Origin: an uncultured Gammaproteobacteria bacterium | Lineage (GTDB): Bacteria; Pseudomonadota; Gammaproteobacteria; Pseudomonadales; Pseudohongiellaceae | DNA: 14,080 nt | Direction: 5' to 3' | Assembly (NCBI GenBank): GCA_903926285.1 | Contig: CAIYIP010000027.1 | Location: forward strand, 1-14,080 | In this document: positions 1 to 5,546 of the stretch, one piece after another | How positions within the stretch are numbered: the first letter of the stretch is position 1 | Layout: every line of letters starts with the position of its first letter | The notes under the pieces: generated by a model | Told to the model about the DNA's origin: nothing | Database searches by the model: none | The model's input: the letters and a program-made list of their open reading frames with translations, nothing else | Made by a program: the position numbers and the translations under genes

Positions 1-34
1 CAGGAATGAGAAGTATGGAGAGAAGTAGGAAGTA

Positions 35-128
35 GGGGACACTCACTTTCGACGCTCTAACTAAGAGCAAGATGATTTAAATCTGATGATGAATTCAGTT
101 ATGGTCCGTGGGAGTGGGTGGGTGTTCC
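35..128. repeat. Possible inverted-repeat element, REP-like ends
   Basis: GGGGACACTCAC at 35-46 faces GTGGGTGTTCC at 118-128, whose reverse complement GGAACACCCAC matches it apart from one gap and two changes. The left end resembles GGGGACACCCAC at 3173 and GGGGTACCCAC at 3748. The 70 bp between the ends hold no gene. It may be a small REP/MITE-like unit or a chance match of short G-rich words. The rest of 1-308 shows no gene that I can support. Confidence 0.3.
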
Positions 129-308
129 GTGCTGGTTAACCAACGAAGATCTATTTACCGAAAAAGGGGTCCTACGCGGGTTCGAATCAAACATTCTTAA
201 CCTGGATCAAGGACAATTCAGCCATTGCAATAGGATAGTTGCCGGACACCGTACTCCGCTGATACATATAAACAATGCAGGTTATTTCTTAAATAAAGGA
301 ACAGCACC

Positions 309-1166
309 ATGCATAACCTTAAATTAGCCCCCTTCAGGCAGTTAATCCCTGTTCTTCTGCTGGCCTTGGTTAGTCTTTTCGTGGTTTCCCCGTTGCATGC
401 ACAGCAAGCCACCTTTAATAATGGTCTGTTGACTTTGCCCGAGGTGAGCTTTAACGGAATTTTTTATCGCGCCGAACTCACCTTGTTAAATGGAACCAAT
501 CCGTCGGAATTCCAGTTAACGGCGGCCACCCAGATACTAGGCGTACTGGACCCATTAACTACCACTTATGCTAATGGAAATGTGTTAATCCCATCGGTGC
601 TGGTTAATGGTGTAAGGGCTTATTGGGCAAGATTAACCCTGATTAATCCCATTTCGCTTACCTTTCGGCTGGTGTCAGCTGAGTTAGATGACAATGATGA
701 CGACAATGACACTGTCGCAGATCAGGATGATCTGTATCCATATGTTGCGAATGCTGCCAGTGACCCGTTGAATCTGAATGGTACTTGGCGTTTATTTTTC
801 AAAGTAGTGCAGACAGGCGGTGTTTGTTCCGGTGATCCGATATTTTCTGCCGAGACACTGACGTTTAAATATAACTCCATTGCTCATGCTTATGATGTCA
901 GCGGAAATGTTTCCAATGCAGGAGTTGTTGTCGCCAATAAAACATTCACCATTTCAGGGACATTCAGCGATGGCACTGGCATTACCACGCGCGAAGCCAT
1001 GACGCTCACTATTGCCCCCGAATCAACGACTTATAATTATATGTCCATGTCTGGCACGGAATTATGGAGCTGGCGCGGGCCGAGTGGTCAATGCTTGAAT
1101 TCGAGTTCACAATTGTGGGGAACAAAAGACCTGCAGGCAGTAAGTCCGCCTCTTGGGATTTTCTAG
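309..1166 (+). CDS. Secreted two-repeat protein with Asp-rich linker, function unknown
   Basis: The 285-residue protein belongs to no family I can name. The ATG has AAAGGA about 8 nt upstream. Residues 1-31 form a Sec signal peptide: basic start, leucine/valine core to about 26, cleavage after LHA. Two tandem segments follow, about 35-73 and 87-126, sharing the pattern NG-x-(L/V)-x-(L/I)P-x-V-x3-NG, then A-x-LTL-(L/I)-N and F-x-L. Residues 126-144 are an acidic DDNDDDNDTVADQDD stretch like a thrombospondin type 3 calcium-binding linker. The C-terminal half (about 155-285) starts LNGTW, looks beta-rich and has two cysteines (173, 262) that could form a disulfide. It is probably periplasmic, outer-surface or secreted. 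The gene is A+T-richer, with many TTAA words, than the genes to its right, which hints at separate ancestry. Its TAG stop overlaps the stop of the convergent pseudogene. The reading frame is convincing, the function open. Confidence 0.8.
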   Translation: MHNLKLAPFRQLIPVLLLALVSLFVVSPLHAQQATFNNGLLTLPEVSFNGIFYRAELTLLNGTNPSEFQLTAATQILGVLDPLTTTYANGNVLIPSVLVNGVRAYWARLTLINPISLTFRLVSAELDDNDDDNDTVADQDDLYPYVANAASDPLNLNGTWRLFFKVVQTGGVCSGDPIFSAETLTFKYNSIAHAYDVSGNVSNAGVVVANKTFTISGTFSDGTGITTREAMTLTIAPESTTYNYMSMSGTELWSWRGPSGQCLNSSSQLWGTKDLQAVSPPLGIF

Positions 1167-1748
1167 GTAGTGCGGTGGTTGGCGGAGTGGTTAGCGGACT
1201 GCTTGTTTTTGTCCGGCGCCAACTCGACTGCATGTACATTGATCTTCACTAATGTTGGTGCCCCGATCACCCTAGCGAATGAGGCGTCGGCGGCATCGCG
1301 ACCGGTACCAATGTGTATCAATCCTTTCCGTTGTCCAAGCCGAGTCGCGTCAAACAAATACCACCCGCTGACGACATAAAATTCGAAGAAGCCATGAAAG
1401 TCCGGTGGCTGCAAACCCACTGCGTAACCCGATACAATCGTGCTGGTATACACAGTGACCTGCAGAGTGTTATGGCGACATGGGCATAGTCGCGGCATAC
1501 GCCGGCGCCCTGAATCAGCGAGTCGCACGCGCTGGTATGGGCAACTGTGCTACCGGACAAGTATTGCAGATGGTCGTGAGTCCAGGCACAGATTTTCTCT
1601 AGACCCGTGTAACCTGGTGCAAGTTCGCCGAAAATTTTCCAGGCCATTCGCCTCAACCTGTCCGACTCACAGCAGCAACGTGAAACATAAAATTTGTTTG
1701 CTGCATGACACTGTATTCCAGGTCACACCCGACTTTGATAAGGCTCAT
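1163..1748 (-). pseudogene. Decayed transglutaminase-like cysteine protease (Anbu-operon type)
   Basis: Three frame segments together read as a COG1305 transglutaminase-like protein. The N-terminus starts at ATG 1748, with GGAG 9-12 nt upstream, and begins MSLIKVGCDLEYSV. After about 25 codons the frame breaks near 1670-1677. The homologous reading resumes in another frame as CCESDRLRRMAWKIFG, then GVCRDYAHVAITLCR. The family normally has some 60-70 more residues between these two parts. Near 1435-1437 one base is missing: the reading changes frame at IPAR and continues as VSGYAVG, FHGFFEFYV, WYLFDATR and GRGRDAADASFA-type sequence to a stop at 1163. The catalytic triad is still recognisable (Cys in GVCRD, His in FHGFF, Asp in FDATR). 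With two frame breaks and the internal deletion no working enzyme can be made. It lies 25 nt downstream of the Anbu remnant on the same strand. The last residues (SANHSANHRTT) come from a 12-bp tandem duplication. Confidence 0.85.
1175..1198. repeat. 12-bp tandem duplication
   Basis: GTGGTTGGCGGA (1175-1186) is followed directly by GTGGTTAGCGGA (1187-1198), with one difference. It lies inside the last codons of the transglutaminase pseudogene and encodes SANH twice on the minus strand. AGTCCGC (1143-1149) and GCGGACT (1194-1200) also form a 7-bp inverted repeat, followed by GCTTGTTTTT. That could be a weak terminator for the plus-strand gene ending at 1166, but its loop of about 44 nt makes this doubtful. 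Confidence 0.6.
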
Positions 1749-1773
1749 ATAACTACTCCGTGTTGTTCCTGCA

Positions 1774-2385
1774 TCATTGAGGTTTGTTCTCGCTTAATAC
1801 GTCGGCCCATTCAATCGGCATGTCGTGCAGCGCTGAGTGTAAACGTTGCTGCCACCACTCCTGGGTATCGTGCAGATGCTTGGCATCGAAGCGGTACTGT
1901 TTGAAATGAGGGCTGCCATTTTCCAGGGTCAGGACGTCGAAGGGATAATCCTCGTCGTTGACACTCATGCGCGTGGCATCGAAGGCCAGACAGTCGGTGC
2001 TTCTCATTGACATGTCACGGCTTAAAGACCGGTCCAGAATGGGCTTCCCATCGACCTTGCGACCAATCACGAAATACGGCGAATCTGCTGAGGCTTCTAT
2101 ACAGTTGCCCTCGGGATAGATATAGAACATTCCGGGGCCTACATCGTTTGCGAGTTGGCCACCGATGATTGTATGCAGGTTGAACTCCAGTTTACCGGCT
2201 GCCAGTGCAGCTCCATCTTTATCCCGCACTGAACGCAGTCGAGAAGTTCTGATGAAAAAGGCGTGGCCAGCCTGGTCCAGTAGCGCCACTTTGCCTTTGC
2301 TGAGGCGCTCAGATCCTTTCACTACCTAGGTGTCTGCCAGAGCAAGCAAGCCTTGCGCAACTTTAATGCCTCGACAAAATTGCAG
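1774..2385 (-). pseudogene. Decayed Anbu-type proteasome-like peptidase (COG3484)
   Basis: The C-terminal part matches the 'proteasome-type protease' (Anbu, ancestral beta subunit) family: FNLHTIIGGQL, GMFYIYPEGN, CIEASADSPYF, GKPILDR, AFDATRMSV, then a YRFDA...WWQQ tail. Anbu is a self-assembling N-terminal nucleophile hydrolase. Upstream of an in-frame TAG at 2326-2328 the frame continues as the family's N-terminus: FCRGIKVAQGLLALADT, stop, VVKGSERLSKGKVALL, then TSRLRSVRDK. The start that should read Met-Thr-x-Cys now reads CTG CAA TTT TGT at 2385-2374, so both the initiator and the nucleophilic threonine are gone. LRSVRDK is followed directly by DGAALAAGKLEFN; the family normally has several tens of residues between these, so there is an in-frame deletion of roughly 40-60 codons. 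A shorter frame from GTG 2322 stays open (182 residues) and might be called a gene, but it lacks the active site. The downstream neighbour is the decayed transglutaminase. Confidence 0.85.
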
Positions 2386-2509
2386 GGGGAGGGAACTTAT
2401 GTTGAGCAATTGTGATGGTCGAAATATAGATGAATGCTAGCTGCGACTATGTACCGAGCAGACCAACTAAGTTATAGATTGCAGAATGCAAGTCACCGCT
2501 GGGGCTTGT

Positions 2510-2523
2510 TTGACCTCTGTCAA
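2510..2523. promoter_or_regulatory. Dyad TTGAC-N4-GTCAA upstream of cytochrome b561
   Basis: A perfect 5-bp dyad, TTGAC (2510-2514) and GTCAA (2519-2523) around CTCT, lies about 85 nt before the cytochrome gene. TTGACC could serve as a -35 element, but I see no good -10 at 16-18 nt; TATCAT at 2556-2561 is too far for that pairing. It may be an operator for a regulator. This is sequence shape only. The rest of 2386-2606 holds no gene. Confidence 0.25.
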
Positions 2524-2606
2524 CCGTCCCGGTTTTTAACGTGTTAGCGTGGAACTATCATAGCTAGCTGCTGTGCAATTGTTGTAAACATCACCTGGAG
2601 ATGAAG

Positions 2607-3152
2607 ATGAGCTGGAAAAATTCTACCCAACGCTATGGTTCCGTATCGATTGCCCTACATTGGGTAATGGCGCTGCTGATGGTCGGTGTATATGTCAGCA
2701 TTGAGTTGCACGAGGTATACGGTGGGACACCCACCGGGGCCATGTTCGAAAACTGGCATACGATGCTGGGCCTTTCGATTTTGTTTCTGGTGGTGCTGCG
2801 TCTCGGCTTGCGCTTTGTTCAGCCCACGCCAGCGATCGAGCCCCCACTCGTCAATTGGCAACACAAGTTGGCCGTTCTCATGCACCTTGCGCTGTCTGCT
2901 TTTATGCTCGTCATGCCTGTGATTGGCTGGGTACTACTCAGTGCGGAGGGTCATGATGTCATATTCTTCGGGCTCCGATTGCCAGCACTCGCTGCGACTG
3001 ACCGCGCTTTTGCCGACACCGTGGCGGAAGTGCATGAAGTGATCGGGACTCTCGGCTATTTCATGGTTGGCTTGCACACAGCGGCCGCCCTGTTTCATCA
3101 CTACTTTGTCAAAGACAATACGCTGGTGCGCATGCTGCCGCAGAAACGCTGA
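2607..3152 (+). CDS. Cytochrome b561 family membrane protein
   Basis: This is a four-helix di-heme b membrane protein of the bacterial b561 (CybB/YceJ) family, 181 residues, close to the family's usual size. It probably passes electrons between the quinone pool and a partner in the inner membrane. It opens with a typical RYGSVSIALHWVMALLM helix. Counting from this start, the four candidate heme ligands are His18 (LHW), His51 (WHT), His143 (VHE) and His157 (LHT), with the family's spacing. Helices lie at about 12-33, 51-70, 86-112 and 145-168. I chose the ATG at 2607 because GGAG (2597-2600) is 6 nt upstream; the ATG at 2601 would touch that site. No soluble partner gene adjoins it: the next gene is convergent and the nearest upstream sequence is the decayed Anbu operon. 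Confidence 0.92.
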   Translation: MSWKNSTQRYGSVSIALHWVMALLMVGVYVSIELHEVYGGTPTGAMFENWHTMLGLSILFLVVLRLGLRFVQPTPAIEPPLVNWQHKLAVLMHLALSAFMLVMPVIGWVLLSAEGHDVIFFGLRLPALAATDRAFADTVAEVHEVIGTLGYFMVGLHTAAALFHHYFVKDNTLVRMLPQKR

Positions 3153-3172
3153 GGGTGACGGCAGGGAAAGCA

Positions 3173-3195
3173 GGGGACACCCACAATCATATTTG
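3173..3195 (+). repeat. REP-like motif GGGGACACCCACAA, copy 1
   Basis: GGGGACACCCACAATCATAT begins here, in the 79-bp gap between the convergent cytochrome and EVE genes. A related word, GGGGTACCCACAA followed by an A/T-rich stretch, stands in the same orientation at 3748, so the pair brackets the EVE gene. Short motifs of this kind often occur as REP elements in gammaproteobacteria. With two imperfect copies this is suggestive only. Confidence 0.4.
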
Positions 3196-3231
3196 TTTGC
3201 ACGGGTTTTCAGGCTGAGCGGGGCGACTGAC

Positions 3232-3645
3232 TCAGGTCTTTACGCCGCCCATCTCGCAAATCCTGGCGAACTGTGCCGGTACCACCTTACCGACACTGAG
3301 GCGGCCGAGACGCACGAGATCCATGTCTTTGAAAAACACGTCCTGCTTAAGAGTTGCTAGTGTCACCGGCTGCTTGAGGTCTTTATGTGGCCCGAACTCA
3401 ACGGCCGACCAGTCGCCTTCCGCTGCGGTATCATCCGGAAAGTATTCACGCAGGACCTTGGCAATACCAACGATCGCCTGACCAACATTGCTGTGGTAGA
3501 AGAACGCGAGGTCGCCTTTCTTCATCGCGCGCAGGTTATTGCGTGCGGCATAGTTGCGAACTCCGTTCCAGTCAGTTTTTTTGTCTTTCTTCAGTTGTTC
3601 CCAACTGAACTCAAAGGGTTCGGATTTGATCAGCCAGTAGTTCAC
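3232..3645 (-). CDS. EVE-domain protein (PUA-like)
   Basis: This is a single-domain EVE protein, 137 residues, slightly below the family's usual 150. EVE domains share the PUA-like fold and are thought to bind modified bases in DNA or RNA. Family marks are NYWLIKSEP at the start, WNGVRNYAARNNLRAMKKGD (about 27-46), FFYHSN, then VGIAKV and the WSAVEF strand. The GTG at 3645 gives exactly the usual EVE N-terminus and has ATGGAAG about 10-16 nt upstream. The frame stays open 71 codons further upstream (to 3858), but that part looks like no EVE protein and contains a REP-like motif, so I treat it as non-coding. It is convergent with the cytochrome gene and divergent from the permease operon. Role in this cell unknown. 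Confidence 0.9.
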   Translation of the reverse strand: MNYWLIKSEPFEFSWEQLKKDKKTDWNGVRNYAARNNLRAMKKGDLAFFYHSNVGQAIVGIAKVLREYFPDDTAAEGDWSAVEFGPHKDLKQPVTLATLKQDVFFKDMDLVRLGRLSVGKVVPAQFARICEMGGVKT

Positions 3646-3747
3646 GGTGTTATAACTTCCATCGATGATATAGATAAGATGAGAGGAAGGATAAACACGT
3701 AGCGCGGATTCGTCCATCCGTCGCAGGCAGAAGAATGGAAGAAGAAT

Positions 3748-3769
3748 GGGGTACCCACAAATAGAAATG
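3748..3769 (+). repeat. REP-like motif GGGGTACCCACAA, copy 2
   Basis: GGGGTACCCACAAATAGAAA resembles copy 1 at 3173. It sits in the 253-bp divergent gap (3646-3898) between the EVE gene and the permease operon. Just before it, AAGAATGG occurs twice 11 bp apart (3731-3738 and 3742-3749). A weak promoter for the permease operon is conceivable in the same gap: TTGATA (3818-3823) and TAATAG (3840-3845) with a 16-nt spacer, a poor -10 match. Otherwise the gap shows nothing recognisable. Confidence 0.35.
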
Positions 3770-3898
3770 TTTTCCACTTCACACTCAAGCATCATGTCCT
3801 TGGTGTTAACGATAGGCTTGATAAATTGATGCAAATCATTAATAGAGCTGCTCGTCACCGCCAGAATCGGTCTTCAAAGTAATCAAGAGGCGCAACGT

Positions 3899-5263
3899 GT
3901 GGAAATGATAGGAAACATGCTGCATGGCGGCAGCGGCAGTTTGGCCTCTTATCTGGCAGCGCACGTGTTGTTGTGTTTGTTGCCGGCTTTTTTGATTGCC
4001 GGCGCGATGACTGCGTTGATCCCCAAGGCGAGTATCACTCGCTGGCTGGGCAGACATACACCACGCCATGTCGCTTACCCGGCGGCAGCACTCGCTGGTT
4101 CGCTGATTGCGGTTTGCTCCTGCACCATCGTACCGCTGTTCGCAGGCATTTACCGGAAGGGCGCTGGCCTCGGTCCTGCCATCACCTTTCTATTCTTCGC
4201 GCCGGCAGGCAACATCATGGCACTCGCCTATACTGGCAGCATACTTGGTGTCGAGTTTGCGACCGCACGTTTTTTGTTTTGTCTTTTGTTTGGTGTCGGC
4301 ATTGGGTTATTGATGGCACTCATCTTCGCCAAAGATGATGCGCGCCATGATCTACAAACTGAAAACCTGTTTGCTGATCAGGCCACGATCACACCTGCGG
4401 CCACCGGGGTTTTGTTCGCACTGCTCGCGTTGTTGATAGCGGGCACACTGAAGTGGTCGCTGCTCTCCGATGCCTTCATGACTTTTACGTTGCCGCTGGG
4501 TTTCGCAGAAGCCTGGCAGGCACAGCTGTTCGCGTGGGTGCCCTTTGATGCAGCGCGAGGGGAAGAGGGGGTCAGCGTGCAGGGTTCGGTGCTCATAGTG
4601 CTGCTGTTATTGATTGCATTAATTGCAGCACGCGGCCTGGAGAACATTATCGAAGGTGCCAATCGCTGGACGTGGCTGAATCTGGGACTGGGCGCTGCGA
4701 CCCTGCTCGTGGCAACGCTGAAACTCACTCCGCAAGCCGAGGGCCTGGATGTCGGCCTTACCGGGCGTATGGTTGCCGTAGCACTCGCACTCGCAGCAAT
4801 TTATCGGTTTGCGCGACGTTTGCAGCGTGACGACCAACGCGCCTGGCTGTGGGAATCCTGGCGCTTTGTGAAACAGATTTTCCTGTTGCTGATTATTGGC
4901 GTGTTCGTTGTTGGCATGGTTCGCACAGTGATTCAACCTGAGTGGATCCAGTCACTGGCTGGTCAGAATGGGCTGCAAGGCAACCTGATTGCGGTATTCT
5001 TCGGAGTATTCATGTATTTCCCGACTTTGGTCGAAGTGCCGGTTGCGCGTATGTTCCTCGATTTGGGCATGCACCCGGGGCCGCTGCTGGCGTATTTGAT
5101 GGCAGATCCAGAACTCAGCTTCCAGAGTATCCTGATGATTTCCGCTGTACTGGATCGCCGCAAAGTGGCGACGTATGTCGCTTTGGTTGCTGTATTCAGC
5201 GTAATCGCCGGACTGCTTTATGGTGTATGGATAGACGCCAGGTTAATAGAGACCTTTCTATGA
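3899..5263 (+). CDS. COG0701 permease (ArsP/SO_0444-like metal or metalloid exporter)
   Basis: This 454-residue polytopic inner-membrane permease has the two-fold duplicated architecture of the COG0701/DUF318 family, whose members include ArsP (organoarsenical efflux) and SO_0444-type heavy-metal exporters. The first half has GSLIAVCSCTIVPL (about 67-80) with the conserved Cys-Ser-Cys at 73-75, then GPAITFLFFAPAGN (92-105). The second half has the matching FFGVFMYFPTLVEVPV (367-382) and GPLLAYLMADPEL. A long middle part (about 150-320) contains further helices. I chose GTG 3899 because AAGAGG lies 8 nt upstream; ATG 3905 is also possible. The next gene, a CxxC thioredoxin-like protein, starts 13 nt after the stop, so the two are probably cotranscribed. 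The substrate cannot be read from sequence. No arsR-like regulator is next to it. Confidence 0.88.
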   Translation: MEMIGNMLHGGSGSLASYLAAHVLLCLLPAFLIAGAMTALIPKASITRWLGRHTPRHVAYPAAALAGSLIAVCSCTIVPLFAGIYRKGAGLGPAITFLFFAPAGNIMALAYTGSILGVEFATARFLFCLLFGVGIGLLMALIFAKDDARHDLQTENLFADQATITPAATGVLFALLALLIAGTLKWSLLSDAFMTFTLPLGFAEAWQAQLFAWVPFDAARGEEGVSVQGSVLIVLLLLIALIAARGLENIIEGANRWTWLNLGLGAATLLVATLKLTPQAEGLDVGLTGRMVAVALALAAIYRFARRLQRDDQRAWLWESWRFVKQIFLLLIIGVFVVGMVRTVIQPEWIQSLAGQNGLQGNLIAVFFGVFMYFPTLVEVPVARMFLDLGMHPGPLLAYLMADPELSFQSILMISAVLDRRKVATYVALVAVFSVIAGLLYGVWIDARLIETFL

Positions 5264-5276
5264 AGAGGAGAACTGT

Positions 5277-5516
5277 ATGCTCACCGTAAAAATTCTGGGT
5301 TCCGGTTGTGCCAATTGCAAGAAGCTGGAGGCGGTGGCTCGTGCTGCCGCGAGCACTGCTGGTATACAGGCGGAATTTATCAAAGTTACCGAACAAAAGG
5401 CGATGCTGAGTTATGACATCATGTCGACACCGGCTCTGGTGATCAATGAAAAAGTGGTGTCTGCCGGTCGCATACCCACGCAGGCGGATGTTATCGCCTG
5501 GCTGCTGGCAGGCTAA
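5277..5516 (+). CDS. Thioredoxin-like small redox protein (redox-active disulfide protein 2 family)
   Basis: This 79-residue single-domain thioredoxin-fold protein is of the Thioredoxin_3 / MTH895-TM0996 type. The redox site is CANC at residues 11-14, after the first strand TVKILGSG. STPALVINEKVVSAGRIP (50-67) carries the cis-proline loop (Pro52) and a beta hairpin. Length is typical and there is no signal peptide, so it is cytoplasmic. GAGGAG lies 8 nt before the ATG. Genes of this family are often found beside COG0701 permeases, as here. It may bind or reduce the metal or metalloid exported by the permease; that partnership is inferred from linkage. The gene ends 30 nt before the convergent radical SAM gene; that gap has only a 12-bp palindrome (AAATCATGATTT) and no clear terminator. 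Confidence 0.9.
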   Translation: MLTVKILGSGCANCKKLEAVARAAASTAGIQAEFIKVTEQKAMLSYDIMSTPALVINEKVVSAGRIPTQADVIAWLLAG

Positions 5517-5546
5517 TCAAAATCATGATTTGCTAAAAGCAGAAGT

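Noticed and set aside
178..188. GGGTTCGAATC, like a tRNA T-loop
   Set aside because: The flanking bases do not pair as a T-stem (GCGGG against CAAAC), and no acceptor, D or anticodon arm can be built around it.
118..327. Small plus-strand open frame (69 codons)
   Set aside because: It has no ribosome site, no recognisable protein features, and overlaps the start of the gene at 309.
1440..1904. 154-codon plus-strand frame
   Set aside because: It lies opposite the transglutaminase and Anbu remnants, whose minus-strand reading gives clear family motifs; its own translation is Arg/Ser/Cys-rich and shows no domain.
3205..3237. Bidirectional terminator between cytochrome b561 and the EVE gene
   Set aside because: Only a 5-bp stem (CTGAG/CTCAG) is visible and there is no T-run on either strand.
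3646..3858. N-terminal extension of the EVE protein to 3858
   Set aside because: The 71 extra codons resemble nothing in the family, contain a REP-like motif, and the GTG at 3645 gives the standard EVE start.
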